Numbered from the stretch's first letter, positions 25,126-34,418 are shown. The stretch: DNA of 64,000 nt from Kribbella steppae (GCF_004342025.1 NZ_SLWN01000001.1:62001-126000); one strand, 5' to 3'. Program-made: numbers and translations. Notes: generated by a model not told the origin, from the letters alone.

Positions 25126-26192
25126 CAGATCTCCATCGCGTCGTGCGTCGGCACATCCGGCCTCGTCGTACTGGTCTTGGTCGAGTAGAAGTACGCGGTC
25201 GACGCGATGTCGTCCTGCAGCGGGAGGTACCGGCCGCCGGACCGCCAGCCGAGAGCCTGGACGTCGACGCGGAGCTTCTCCCGGAACCGGATCGGGTCGG
25301 GCAGGTGGAAGCGGTACATACCGAACCGCTGCTGGCTCGCGTACTGCCCGTCCGGCCGGATCACCTGCGGCATCCCGAGGTACGGCGTACTGAACTCGGT
25401 GTAACCGCCGAGGTGGGGCACGTCGAAGTTCCACGCACCGCCGAAATAGTCCTCGGTCCCGGTGCCACAGATGGTCGGGAACTCCTCGTCGCTGTCGACG
25501 TAGAACTTCACCTCGCCCTCACCCCACCAGCCGCTGCTGTTCACACCCCACGCGACGTACGTGCCGACGAAGTGGCCAGGCCCCTGGACGCCATCCAGCA
25601 GCGTGTGCACGGTCTTGGACGGTAACGGGTTGCTCCGTCGCCACTGCGCGTGCAGGTACGCCGACCCCTCGGGTACGGCGCCCAGCCAGTAGTCGACCTG
25701 GAAGTACACGACCACCGGCTCGTCGTGGGTGTTCTCCAGCGTCAGCGTGGCCTGCGACTGGAACGGCATCTCCCAGTAGCTGTTGAAACCGCCGTTCGGG
25801 TTCACCGCCACCGGCAGCGAGTTGACCTGGGCGAACTTGCCCCAGCCGGAGCAGAAGAAGTCGCCAACCGGCGTCTCGATCGCGGGCGCCTCGTCGCCGT
25901 CCCAGTGGCCACGCAGGATCAGCCGCCGCCAGTTGTCGACGTGCGTGGTGAGCCAGATGTGCGTGATGCAGCCTGACCCGGCGATATCCGCCAGGGTCGC
26001 GGTCTCCCCCGGGCCGATCTCGATCGACGGCGACACCTTCCAGCCCTGGCCGAGGTCCCGGGCCGCCTTCGCCCCGGTCCCCTCGGTCCGACGCCCGCCC
26101 TGACCAGGCTCACCGGTGGGGTTCTCCGCACTGATGGAGCGCGTCTCGACATCGACGATCGCGCTGATTCCGGACAGCTTCCCAAGAGTCAT
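25122..26192 (-). CDS. DUF2961 / GH172-family glycoside hydrolase
   Basis: Predicted 356 aa. The double jelly-roll DUF2961 family now classed as GH172 is shown by TATLADIAGSGCITHIWLTT, LRGHWDGDEAPAIETPVGDFF, NPNGGFNSYWEMPF (the acidic active-site region), GTGTEDYFGGAWNF and YRFHLPDPIRF. Known members act on fructan disaccharides or on D-arabinofuranosyl polymers. No signal peptide is seen, so it may act in the cytoplasm. ATG 26192 is preceded by TAGGGT with a 7-nt spacer (leaderless). Confidence 0.85.
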   Translation of the reverse strand: MTLGKLSGISAIVDVETRSISAENPTGEPGQGGRRTEGTGAKAARDLGQGWKVSPSIEIGPGETATLADIAGSGCITHIWLTTHVDNWRRLILRGHWDGDEAPAIETPVGDFFCSGWGKFAQVNSLPVAVNPNGGFNSYWEMPFQSQATLTLENTHDEPVVVYFQVDYWLGAVPEGSAYLHAQWRRSNPLPSKTVHTLLDGVQGPGHFVGTYVAWGVNSSGWWGEGEVKFYVDSDEEFPTICGTGTEDYFGGAWNFDVPHLGGYTEFSTPYLGMPQVIRPDGQYASQQRFGMYRFHLPDPIRFREKLRVDVQALGWRSGGRYLPLQDDIASTAYFYSTKTSTTRPDVPTHDAMEIC

Positions 26193-26334
26193 ACCCGCGA
26201 CCCTAGGCCGCGACCGGGTCGATGAGAAATCGATTGCCCAGCAACTGGACTCAGCAGATCGCGCCTGAGCGTCGTCTGTAGTGGTGTAGGCCGACTGAAG
26301 TCCTGTGGGCCGACCGAACGAACCGGGAGGGGAC

Positions 26335-26838
26335 GTGACGTTCGACGAGTGGACCCGCTCGGGTCTGCCGCAGCTGCTCCGGTTCGCCACGGCGCTGTGC
26401 GGATCCGGGCACCTGGCCGACGACGTCGTTCAGGACGTCGCGATCAAGGCGCACCGGAACTGGGACCGGATCAGTGCGGTCGGCAGCCCGGACGCGTACC
26501 TGCGGCGGATGGTCGTGAACGAGTACCTCTCCTGGCGACGCAAATGGTCCCGCTACGTGCCGCGAGCCGAGATCATGCCGGCCGAGCACACCGCCGACCC
26601 CGCCGATCAGGCCGCTGACCGGGACGAACTGATCACCGAACTGGCCAAGCTCCCCCGGCGCCAGCGAGCCGTCCTGGTGCTGCGGTACTACGGCGGCCAG
26701 ACCGACAACGAGATCGCCGAGACCCTCGGCTGCTCACCCGGCACCGTCCGCGCCCACGCATCCCGCGCCCTCGCCACCCTGCGAATCGAGCTCAAAGACC
26801 CTTCCCCGACCTCGGAAGTGAACCACCATGCGTACTGA
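26335..26838 (+). CDS. SigE-family ECF RNA polymerase sigma factor
   Basis: Predicted 167 aa from GTG 26335 with GGGAGGGGAC directly upstream; a GTG at 26305 would add ten residues. Region 2 (FATALCGSGHLADDVVQDVAIK ... VGSPDAYLRRMVVNEYLSWRR) and region 4 (LPRRQRAVLVLRYYGGQTDNEIAE, then GCSPGTVRAHASRAL) are complete. It belongs to the large actinobacterial SigE-type group. It overlaps the next gene by 11 bp, which very likely encodes its anti-sigma-like partner. Confidence 0.9.
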   Translation: MTFDEWTRSGLPQLLRFATALCGSGHLADDVVQDVAIKAHRNWDRISAVGSPDAYLRRMVVNEYLSWRRKWSRYVPRAEIMPAEHTADPADQAADRDELITELAKLPRRQRAVLVLRYYGGQTDNEIAETLGCSPGTVRAHASRALATLRIELKDPSPTSEVNHHAY

Positions 26839-28042
26839 GGAAGACCTCCGCGCCGCCTTCGACCACCTCGGCCGCACGGCTCCGGCGCCCGACGACCTGC
26901 TCGCGAAACTCGACACCCTGCGGCCGGTACGACGCCGTCGTCGTACGCCGCTCGTGGTCGCCACAGCGGTGGCCACCGCAACGGCCGCGATCGCCGGACC
27001 GCTCGTCGTGAACCACCTGAACGACCGAGCGAACACGACCGGTCAGGAGCGGCGGAACCTCGCCTGGACGCCATGGGTCGACCTGCCGGTACCGAAGGGG
27101 ATGAAGCTGAATCCGCGCGTGTACACGGCGAATCGCCAGGACTACGAACTGATCGGGTTCACCGGCAAGCCCTGGATCACCGCATGCCTGCTCACCGTCC
27201 ATCGCAACGGCGACTTCGACCCGGCGAAGATCCCGGCAGGCAGTCCTCGCGTCGACCTCAACGGCCGGCCGGGCCGCGTCGTCCACTCGACGCCGAGCCG
27301 GCCATTCAACCCGGCACCTCGCGGGTACCTCGGAGTCATCCAGGGCAACCCGCTGCAGACGATTGCCTGGCAACCGGGCGACGGCCTGTGGGCGCTGCTG
27401 ACCTGCAGTTCGCAGCGCGAACTCGGCACCCTGAAAGCGCCGCAGCTCGACGCTCCCTACCAGGCGAACGTGCCGCTGGCGGTGACCATCGCGAAGTCGG
27501 TCTCACCGGGGACACGGACCCTCGGATCGCCGGTCAAGGTCGGCCACCTCCCCGAAGGTCTGCGACCCGATCGCGTCACCTATCGCAGCCCGACGGGTGA
27601 GGCCGAGGGCTTCGGGCAGAACTTCGTCATCGACCTCAGCGACGGGAATCCGGCGACCGGCTTCCGGCCGCGCGACCTCGATGCCTCCGCCAAGGACGAC
27701 CGTCCCTACGAGCCCCGGCCCGGGGACGACCTGCGGATCAGGTTCACCACCGACAAGTTCTGGAACCAGATGTCGCGGTTCCCCCAGCCCCGGCCCGACC
27801 TGACCATCAACGGCATGAAGGCCTGGTACGTCGCCGACCTGGTCTTCGGTGAGCCGATCGGCAAGCCGAAACCGGCCAAGACCGCGATCAGGATGGAAGG
27901 CGACGGGGTCGCCGTCGTCATCCAGGGCCTCAGCGCCACGCCGGACCTCGACGAGCTCCGGAAGGTCGCCGAGACGCTGCGACTGGCCGGGAACCCGCAC
28001 GACCCGAACACCTGGTTCGACGCCGCGGTGGCGATTCCCTAG
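26828..28042 (+). CDS. Single-pass membrane protein paired with the ECF sigma factor
   Basis: Predicted 404 aa. A short cytoplasmic N-terminus (1-40, EEDLRAAFDHLGRTAPAPDDLL, rich in acidic residues), a basic stop (RRRRR), one membrane segment (about 41-62), then a large extracellular domain with no recognised family. The layout and 11-bp overlap fit an anti-sigma factor whose N-terminus holds the sigma and whose outer part senses a signal. No zinc-anti-sigma HxxxCxxC motif is present. Function is inferred from context only. Confidence 0.65.
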   Translation: MRTEEDLRAAFDHLGRTAPAPDDLLAKLDTLRPVRRRRRTPLVVATAVATATAAIAGPLVVNHLNDRANTTGQERRNLAWTPWVDLPVPKGMKLNPRVYTANRQDYELIGFTGKPWITACLLTVHRNGDFDPAKIPAGSPRVDLNGRPGRVVHSTPSRPFNPAPRGYLGVIQGNPLQTIAWQPGDGLWALLTCSSQRELGTLKAPQLDAPYQANVPLAVTIAKSVSPGTRTLGSPVKVGHLPEGLRPDRVTYRSPTGEAEGFGQNFVIDLSDGNPATGFRPRDLDASAKDDRPYEPRPGDDLRIRFTTDKFWNQMSRFPQPRPDLTINGMKAWYVADLVFGEPIGKPKPAKTAIRMEGDGVAVVIQGLSATPDLDELRKVAETLRLAGNPHDPNTWFDAAVAIP

Positions 28043-28076
28043 ACGGTGTATATGCCGATTGGGTTATATTGCCGGT

Positions 28077-28583
28077 ATGGACAGTCGGCGCGGGAGTGTG
28101 TTCGGAACCGAGGACGGGCGGGTGGCGATCCGGTTCGTGCGGCTGGTGCCGCATCCGCCGGAGCAGGTGTGGCGGGCGATCACGGATCCGGCCCAGCTGG
28201 CGGAGTGGTTCCCGGCGGTGGTCGAGCTGGACCGGCCGGCCGGGAGCGAGCTGTTCTTCGGGGTGACCGAGCAGCAGCGGCAGCGGTTCGGGATGGCCGA
28301 CGACCCGGCGGGCACCCCGAACGGCCGGATGCTGCGGAACGAGCCGCCGTCGGTGCTCGAGTACGAGTGGGCCGGCGAGATCCTGACCTGGAAGATCACC
28401 GGTACGGCGGGGGGCAGCCGGCTCGTGTTCACCAACGTGCTGACCGATCCGGAAGCCGGTGCGCCTGCGGCCGCTGGCTGGGAGGCCGGGCTCGAGGTCG
28501 TCGAGGCCCAACTCGACGGCAAGCCCGTCACTTGGAACCCTCTCGACCGCGCCGAGGAGCTCGCCGCCCTCTACACCGGCTGA
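28077..28583 (+). CDS. SRPBCC (AHSA1/START-like) domain protein
   Basis: Predicted 168 aa. AHSA1-type features are RFVRLVPHPPEQVWRAITDP, AEWFPAVVEL, SVLEYEWAGEILTWKIT and a final AAGWEAGLEVVEAQLDG helix. Such proteins form a hydrophobic cup for small ligands, and the role here is unknown. ATG 28077 has TATATT and a 6-nt spacer, so it is probably leaderless and independent of the sigma operon upstream. Confidence 0.82.
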   Translation: MDSRRGSVFGTEDGRVAIRFVRLVPHPPEQVWRAITDPAQLAEWFPAVVELDRPAGSELFFGVTEQQRQRFGMADDPAGTPNGRMLRNEPPSVLEYEWAGEILTWKITGTAGGSRLVFTNVLTDPEAGAPAAAGWEAGLEVVEAQLDGKPVTWNPLDRAEELAALYTG

Positions 28584-28639
28584 CCGGCGCTCCGCCGTAC
28601 TCGCAGCAGCTGGGCAGTGGGCACGGCCTGGTCGGGATG

Positions 28640-28702
28640 CGACTTTGTGCACCGCTCGAGCATTCTCCGGCGGGTTACGTGCTCGAGCCGTGCACAAAGT
28701 CG
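28640..28702. repeat. Long inverted repeat (23-bp arms)
   Basis: The arm at 28640-28662 (CGACTTTGTGCACCGCTCGA, then GCA) pairs with 28680-28702 with one mismatch around a 17-nt loop. It lies between convergent genes (ends at 28583 and 28728). It could be a terminator, but its length and lack of T-run also fit a dispersed palindromic element. Confidence 0.75.
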
Positions 28703-28727
28703 TGGTCTGGCACGCGTCGGTGGGCGA

Positions 28728-29255
28728 TCAGCAGGCGCGGACCTTGGCTTCGAAGCCGTTGGTGAAAGAGACGCAGGCCCAGGGGCGGCCCTGGGCCGGC
28801 TTGGCCCGGACGATCAGCGGGAAGTCGTCGCCGCCGCGGATCTCGGACTTCGGTCCGGTCGGCAGCGAGCCGACGGCGCCGCCACGGGCCTCGGTGGCTT
28901 CCCGGACATCCTGGACGGTGACGGCGCTGCGTACGTCCTTCGTGGCGGCGTTGCTGGCATCGGTCGCAACGGCCAGGGCGAAGTCGATCTCCGGCGGAGT
29001 GGACCAGGTGGTCTGGGTGACCGGGAAGACGAACCCGAACATGAGCAGGCCGATCGCTGTGACAATCTGACGCAGGCGACGGGTCTGGTCGGTGACGAGC
29101 AGGGCGGCACAGCAGAGCGCGAGGATCAGGGTGATGCCGCGCAGGATCCAGTGCCGGTCGAGCCGGCTGTCCACCGCCAAGCCCGCGGCGAGGGCGATGA
29201 CGATGCAGACGACGGCGGCGGCGAGCGCCCGGATCCGGGGAGACACGGATTGCAT
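28728..29255 (-). CDS. Membrane protein of unknown function
   Basis: Predicted 175 aa. Three membrane segments in the first 85 residues (ALAAAVVCIVIALAAGLAV, ILRGITLILALCCAALLV, IVTAIGLLMFGFVFPV), then a soluble outer domain of about 90 residues ending in a pair of cysteines (WACVSF, KVRAC). No family is recognised. ATG 29255 lies before the first segment. It is divergent from the large Tat-exported protein across a repeat-rich gap. Confidence 0.65.
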   Translation of the reverse strand: MQSVSPRIRALAAAVVCIVIALAAGLAVDSRLDRHWILRGITLILALCCAALLVTDQTRRLRQIVTAIGLLMFGFVFPVTQTTWSTPPEIDFALAVATDASNAATKDVRSAVTVQDVREATEARGGAVGSLPTGPKSEIRGGDDFPLIVRAKPAQGRPWACVSFTNGFEAKVRAC

Positions 29256-29275
29256 GGCGCAGACGATAGACGTAC

Positions 29276-29385
29276 GTCGGGGCGAGTGCGGGCGCCGGGC
29301 GCAGGAGCCGAATGTCGGGGCGGGTGCGGGGCGCCGAAGGTCGGGGCGGGTGCGGGTACCGGGCGCAGGAGCCGTTCGTCGCAGC
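29276..29385. repeat. Imperfect GC-rich tandem repeats
   Basis: GTCGGGGCGGGTGCGGG-like units begin near 29277, 29313 and 29339, alternately followed by GGGCGCAGGAGCCG. The repeats fill the 5' region between the membrane protein and the Tat-exported protein. No regulatory meaning is clear. Confidence 0.55.
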
Positions 29386-29489
29386 GCAGGGGCCGCTCAG
29401 CGCTCGACGCGCCGGTCAGGATCCTGCGACCACGACGGTGCTGGCAGATTCGGACAGGTCCCACCCGCCCCCGAGGGATTGGACCGACC

Positions 29490-32400
29490 GTGGACCACAC
29501 CGACATCGAAACGCCTGGTTCGTGGAGCATCTCGAGGCGTCGCGCTCTCCAACTCAGTGGCGGGGTCGCCGCAGCCGGAGCACTGCAGGCCGGCGCGACC
29601 TCGGCCACCGCCGCCACAACCCAGGCAGCCGCCACGACGACGTCGTCGACGAACCAGGCCGTCCTGACCGAGGGCACCAACGTCATGGTCGCCGTCTCGC
29701 CCGACGGGAAGTGGCTCGCCTTCGATCTGGTCACCGCGATCTGGGTGACACCGGCCGCCGGTGGCGTGTCCCGGCGGCTGACCGACGACCTGCAGGACGC
29801 GACCCGGCCGCGCTGGTCGCCGGACGGCCGGACGCTGGTCTTTCAGTCGTACCGTGACGGCAACTTCCACCTCTGGTCGATCGAGGCCGACGGCACAGGT
29901 CTCCGCCAGTTGACCACCGGCCGCTACGACCATCGCGAGCCGCACTTCACCCCCGACAGCCGGTACGTCGTCTTCTCCTCAGACCGCGGCGACAACGGCA
30001 GCTACGGCATCCACCGACTCGAGCTCAGCACCGGCGCGATCGTCGCCGTGACCAACGACGCAGCCGAAGAGGCCGAACCGACCGTCTCCGCCGACGGCAC
30101 CAAGCTCGCCTTCACTGTCGACGCCGCGTCGATCGTCGAGGTCAACCTCACGACCGGCGAACGCACAACGGTCGTGCCCGCGCAGACCGGCAGCACCGTC
30201 TACGGTCCTGCCTACTCCCCAGCCGGGCAACTTGCCTATGTGCGGCTCGGCGGTCCGGTCTGCGATCTGGTTGTCGACAATCAGAAAGTCACCAGTGGCA
30301 AGGATGTGTTCGCCGTACCACCGTCTTGGGCGTCGGCGAGCGAGCTCTTCTACACCGCCGACGGGCACGTCGTCCGTCATCAGGTCGGCGGCGCGCACAC
30401 CGTCGTACCGTTCGCCGCGACTGTGCCGGTGACGTCGAAGCGGCCGCGGCCGAAGGTGCCGGACCTCGAGTCGACCGCCCGACGGCCGGTGCACGGAATT
30501 GCCAGCCCGACCGTGTCCCCGGACGGACGGTGGGTCGCGTTCCGGGCCCTGAACGCGTTGTGGCTGGCGGCAACAAGTGGCCGCGGGCAACCACGACAGC
30601 TGGTTGCCGACGGCTACTTCAACTCCGATCCGGACTTCTCGCCGGACGGGACGAAGCTGCTCTACGCAAGCGATCGGGACGGGACCGCGGATCTCTGGCT
30701 GCACGACCTGAAGACCGGGGTCGACAGCAAGCTCTCCTCGTTGCCCGGGGCACAGACCGCGCCACGCTTCTCCCCGGACGGGAAGCAGGTCGCGTACCAG
30801 GACCAGGACGGCATCGCCTGGGTGCTCGACCTCACCTCCGGTCAGGTCCGCCAGCTGACACCGACCCTGTTCCAGCCCGGCCGGGTCAGCTGGTCGCGGG
30901 ACGGGAAGACGCTCGTGCTCGCCGCGGTCAAGCCGTTCTCCAAGCGGTTCCGGGAGGGCACCAGCCAATTGCTGTACGTCGACGTCGCCACCGCAGCGCT
31001 GGAGTACGTCGAGCCGATGCCGTTCCGATCACTCGCCACCCGAGGTGACGACGGGCCGATCTTCTCCCCCGACGGCAACTGGCTCGCCTTCGTCGTCGAG
31101 AGTCTTCTGTACGTCGCCCCGGTCGATCAACGCGGCCGCTTCACCAGTGAGCCTCGGGCCGTGACGAGCGAGGTGACCGACTCACCGGTCTGGCAGGACA
31201 GCAAGACCCTGCTCTACCTCAACAACGGCCGGCTGCGCCGAACGACAGTCAGTGGTTCCCGTCCGCAGACGGTCAAACTCGACCTGCACTGGCGCCGCGC
31301 GACCGTGAACCAGCACGTCACGATCCACGCCGGCGCATTGTGGGACGGCCGCGCGACCACGCTGCGCCGCGACGTGGACGTCGTACTGGATGGGTCGCGG
31401 ATCGCCGCCGTACGGCCGCATCAGGGACGGGCGGACATCGACGCGTCGGCGCTGACCGTGATGCCTGGGTTGATCGATGCGCACAACCATTGGCATCTGC
31501 GTGGCCGGGCCTGGGGTGCGCGGCAGGGCAATCTGTGGTTGTCGTACGGGATCACCACCACGCGGTCGCCGGGCGATCCGGTGTACCAGATGCAGGAGAC
31601 GCGGGAGGCGCTCGCGCACGGGTCGCTCCTCGGGCCGCGGTACTTCGCGACCGGCGAGGCGATCGACGGTTCGCGGGTCTACTACAACTTCATGCGGCCG
31701 ACACTCTCGTTGCGCCAACTGGGTCTGGAGATCGACCGGGTCGAGGGGCTCGCGTACGACCTCGTGAAGACGTATGTGAGGTTGCCGATCGAGTACCAGC
31801 GGCGCGCGATCGCCGCCGTACATCGTCTTGGGCTGCAGTTGTCGTCGCACTACCTCTACCCGGCCGAGCACCTCGGCATGGACGGGATGGAGCACACCGG
31901 CGCGACGAACCGGCTCGGGTACTCGCACACGGTCAGCCGGCTCGGACGGGCGTACGCCGATGTGATCACGCTGTTCACCAAGGCCGGACTGTCCGTCACG
32001 CCGACCCTGTTCAACTCGACGATGGCGCATGTCGACGATCCGTCGCTGCTCACCGACCGGCGGACGACGACGCTCTTCCCGTCCTGGGAGTACGCCGCCT
32101 TGCAGACCGAGGTGAATACGGCAGCGGGACCGGCGGGCGTGACGACGCGGGAGTTGCTCCGCGGCAACGTCGACATGGTGCTGCGGATCCACCGCGGTGG
32201 CGGCTTCGTCATCTCCGGCACGGACACCCCGTTGGACAACATCGCGATCTCCCTGCACGCCAACCTGCGATCGATGGTGGCCGGCGGCTTCACACCGTAC
32301 GAGGCACTCACGACGGCGACCCGGAACCCGGCGCGTTGGCTCAACCTCGAGGACAAGCTTGGCGTCATCAAGCCCGGCGCGCAGGCTGACCTGTCCTTCG

Positions 32401-32645
32401 TCACCGGCGATCCACTCGCCGACATCCGGGCGGCCGCCGCGGTCGACCGGTTGATGGTCGCGGGCAAGCTGCACACGGTCGACGACCTCCTCACGCCGTA
32501 CGCCGGTACTGCGCTGACGGCGGCAGCCCTGACACCACCGGCCGACGCGCCGAGGCCACTCAGTCGCGAGCAGGCGCACTCACACGACAGCACGTACTGG
32601 TGGCACGAGCCGGAGTGGCTGCACCGGGTGTGCTGCGAGGGTTGA
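29490..32645 (+). CDS. Tat-exported TolB-type beta-propeller fused to an amidohydrolase
   Basis: Predicted 1051 aa. A twin-arginine signal (SRRRALQLSGG, then a hydrophobic Ala-rich stretch) is followed by a propeller (about 55-590) of repeated SPDG blades such as AVSPDGKWLAFD, RWSPDGRTLVF and RFSPDGKQVAY. The C-terminal amidohydrolase (about 615-1010) has the metal site DAHNHWH near 662-668, HYLYPAEHLG, and SGTDTPLDN. The fusion suggests a secreted metal-dependent hydrolase of peptides or cyclic amides gated by a propeller. GTG 29490 is used. The substrate is unknown. Confidence 0.88.
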   Translation: MDHTDIETPGSWSISRRRALQLSGGVAAAGALQAGATSATAATTQAAATTTSSTNQAVLTEGTNVMVAVSPDGKWLAFDLVTAIWVTPAAGGVSRRLTDDLQDATRPRWSPDGRTLVFQSYRDGNFHLWSIEADGTGLRQLTTGRYDHREPHFTPDSRYVVFSSDRGDNGSYGIHRLELSTGAIVAVTNDAAEEAEPTVSADGTKLAFTVDAASIVEVNLTTGERTTVVPAQTGSTVYGPAYSPAGQLAYVRLGGPVCDLVVDNQKVTSGKDVFAVPPSWASASELFYTADGHVVRHQVGGAHTVVPFAATVPVTSKRPRPKVPDLESTARRPVHGIASPTVSPDGRWVAFRALNALWLAATSGRGQPRQLVADGYFNSDPDFSPDGTKLLYASDRDGTADLWLHDLKTGVDSKLSSLPGAQTAPRFSPDGKQVAYQDQDGIAWVLDLTSGQVRQLTPTLFQPGRVSWSRDGKTLVLAAVKPFSKRFREGTSQLLYVDVATAALEYVEPMPFRSLATRGDDGPIFSPDGNWLAFVVESLLYVAPVDQRGRFTSEPRAVTSEVTDSPVWQDSKTLLYLNNGRLRRTTVSGSRPQTVKLDLHWRRATVNQHVTIHAGALWDGRATTLRRDVDVVLDGSRIAAVRPHQGRADIDASALTVMPGLIDAHNHWHLRGRAWGARQGNLWLSYGITTTRSPGDPVYQMQETREALAHGSLLGPRYFATGEAIDGSRVYYNFMRPTLSLRQLGLEIDRVEGLAYDLVKTYVRLPIEYQRRAIAAVHRLGLQLSSHYLYPAEHLGMDGMEHTGATNRLGYSHTVSRLGRAYADVITLFTKAGLSVTPTLFNSTMAHVDDPSLLTDRRTTTLFPSWEYAALQTEVNTAAGPAGVTTRELLRGNVDMVLRIHRGGGFVISGTDTPLDNIAISLHANLRSMVAGGFTPYEALTTATRNPARWLNLEDKLGVIKPGAQADLSFVTGDPLADIRAAAAVDRLMVAGKLHTVDDLLTPYAGTALTAAALTPPADAPRPLSREQAHSHDSTYWWHEPEWLHRVCCEG

Positions 32646-32662
32646 TGACCCCTTGAGAACTG

Positions 32663-33784
32663 TCAGAAGGTGGTCGTGAGGTCCTGCGTCCGACCGGTCT
32701 CGGAGGCTCGGTACGCGGACTCGATGATGTCGATCACGTGGCGCGCGTGTTCGGCGGTGACGATCGAGGGCTTGCCTTCGCGGACCCAGTCGACCAACTG
32801 CATGACGTCCTCGTACACGTGCTGTTCCTCGATCTCGCGGTGCACGCCGGTCACGTGCGGAAGCAGTGCCTGGTTGCCTGGCCCACGAGGCGAGAGTTCG
32901 GCGGGGTTGCGGTTGGGGAAGTCGAACGGCTCGCCGTTGAGCAGCAGCCCGTCGATCGTCCCCGCCGTTCCGTAGTAGGCACCGCCGAAGCCGCCCCGCA
33001 TCCCCCCTGCGGCGGTTCCGGTCGCGACGCAGAACAGGTTGTCGCCGAAGTCGATCAGCACGATGGTGTTGTCGTCGGCGTCCGTCTGGACCTCGACGCC
33101 TCCGCTTGTGCGCACGGGAACTCGTACGCCGGACATCGCCGTCACTCGCTTGGCCGGACCGAGGATCCCAGTCACGGCGTGCAGCGCGTACACCGTCATG
33201 TCGTACATCGGTCCGCCCCCGGGCTTGCGGAAGTACCACGACGGATCGATGTTCGTCAGTACGTCGCTGCCGCCGCGAACAGACTCGTCCTCGTGATAGG
33301 TGCCGAACGCCGCGCCACAGCTCACCCAGGAGAGCGTGCCGATGGCGCCCTCGGCGATGAGCTCGCGGGTCCGGACGTGATGCGGGCGCAGCATCTCCCC
33401 CGGCGAGGCGACCATCCGCAGGTCGTTGGCGGCTGCGAGGTCGATGAGTTCGGTCGCCTCGGCGACCGTGATCGTCATGGTCTTGTTGAAGTGCACGTGC
33501 TTACCGGCCTGCAAGGCAAGCTTGCCCTGCTCGTAGTGCAACCCGATCGGAGAAGCGATCGTGACGGCATCGACATCGCCACGCGCCAACAGGTCCTCGT
33601 ACTCCGTGAATCCCTGCTCGACCCCGAACTTCTCGGCCGCCGCGTCCGCCCGCCCCGGCACCGGATCACACACCGCAGCAAGCTTCACTTGCCCCGCAAG
33701 ATCCGCCTGCCCCAAATGCGGAAGGAGCCCTCGCACCGAAATGCTCCCCGCCCCAACAACACCCATCCGCACCGTATCCGCCAT
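32663..33784 (-). CDS. Gfo/Idh/MocA-family oxidoreductase
   Basis: Predicted 373 aa. N-terminal NAD(P)-binding VVGAGSISVRGLLPHL, then the family core VDAVTIASPIGLHYEQGKLALQAGKHVHFNKTM in which the usual EKP is FNKT. The C-terminal domain shows YDMTVYALHAVTGILG with the conserved histidine. These enzymes oxidise or reduce sugars and cyclitols. The lysine of the EKP motif is kept (K in FNKT). ATG 33784 follows GGGAGGATCGGTTGT. It is convergent with the Tat protein gene. Confidence 0.88.
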   Translation of the reverse strand: MADTVRMGVVGAGSISVRGLLPHLGQADLAGQVKLAAVCDPVPGRADAAAEKFGVEQGFTEYEDLLARGDVDAVTIASPIGLHYEQGKLALQAGKHVHFNKTMTITVAEATELIDLAAANDLRMVASPGEMLRPHHVRTRELIAEGAIGTLSWVSCGAAFGTYHEDESVRGGSDVLTNIDPSWYFRKPGGGPMYDMTVYALHAVTGILGPAKRVTAMSGVRVPVRTSGGVEVQTDADDNTIVLIDFGDNLFCVATGTAAGGMRGGFGGAYYGTAGTIDGLLLNGEPFDFPNRNPAELSPRGPGNQALLPHVTGVHREIEEQHVYEDVMQLVDWVREGKPSIVTAEHARHVIDIIESAYRASETGRTQDLTTTF

Positions 33785-33912
33785 ACAACCGATCCTCCCA
33801 CGTCGCGCCACGCCCAACTCCCCCGTCGCCGCGCTACGCCCCGCTCCCACCCACCCCCCGGCCTATCGCCGGACTCTCGGAGCATGTGGGTCCATACGTG
33901 CCACCACCTGGA

Positions 33913-33966
33913 TCAGAGAATGTCGACGATCTCGCTGGCGGTGAACTCGTAGCGTGGCTCACTCAC
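33913..33966 (-). pseudogene. 17-codon stub of a nucleotidyltransferase-like toxin gene
   Basis: GTG 33966 overlaps the stop of the preceding gene (GTGA) and opens MSEPRYEFTASEIVDIL followed by TGA. The start resembles that of DUF6036-type nucleotidyltransferases (FT-x-E-x-I-V-x-I-L), which are often the second gene behind a protein like the upstream one. The rest of such a gene is not found in any frame of the following 130 bp, so it looks truncated. Identification rests on a short match and on operon position. Confidence 0.35.
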
Positions 33967-34334
33967 GCGGTAACCAGGTCACGAGCGGGAACAAAGATGT
34001 TGACCCGCGCCAGGTAGTCCGGAGTCTCTTCGATGATCTCCTCGCGCTCCATGAACGGATGCTTGGGGATCCATGGATCCGGGAGCGCCTTGTTCCTGGT
34101 CCAATCGGGAGGATCCTCGCCCGCCGCCTCGAACTCGTGGGCGGTCAGTACGGCGAGGAGCGTGTCAAAGCCTGTCTGACCAGTCGTGGCAGGCGCTGCT
34201 TCCCAGGCGGCGTCGGAGCCATCCTCGCGGGTCAACATGAGGCGCAGGTGGTCGCGGCCCTGAAGGAGCATCTTCCAGGCCCAATCCTCGTCGGCTGCCT
34301 CGCGGATGGCTGCGGCTGTAGCCGGGGCGCTCAT
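33963..34334 (-). CDS. Putative antitoxin-like protein lacking its helix-turn-helix domain
   Basis: Predicted 123 aa. The C-terminal half (FDTLLAVLTAHEFEAAGEDP, then PDWTR, then TPDYLARVNIFVPARDLVTA) resembles the non-HTH part of actinobacterial proteins that precede DUF6036 nucleotidyltransferases. In those, an XRE-type HTH normally comes first; none is present here and the ATG at 34334 has no clear ribosome binding site, so the protein may be N-terminally truncated. Together with the stub gene downstream it suggests a decayed toxin-antitoxin or AbiE-like module. A hairpin (34343-34364) lies just upstream. Confidence 0.5.
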   Translation of the reverse strand: MSAPATAAAIREAADEDWAWKMLLQGRDHLRLMLTREDGSDAAWEAAPATTGQTGFDTLLAVLTAHEFEAAGEDPPDWTRNKALPDPWIPKHPFMEREEIIEETPDYLARVNIFVPARDLVTA

Positions 34335-34418
34335 GAGGCGACGCCCGCGGGGCGTAGCGGGCGCGGGAGGAGCGGAGCCCCGGAGCGGCTGCGTCGCACG
34401 CGTGGGTCGGCTGCAGTA

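Noticed and set aside
33785..33912. Remainder of the nucleotidyltransferase in another frame
   Set aside because: No frame gives the expected glycine-rich GGxA and DxD motifs.
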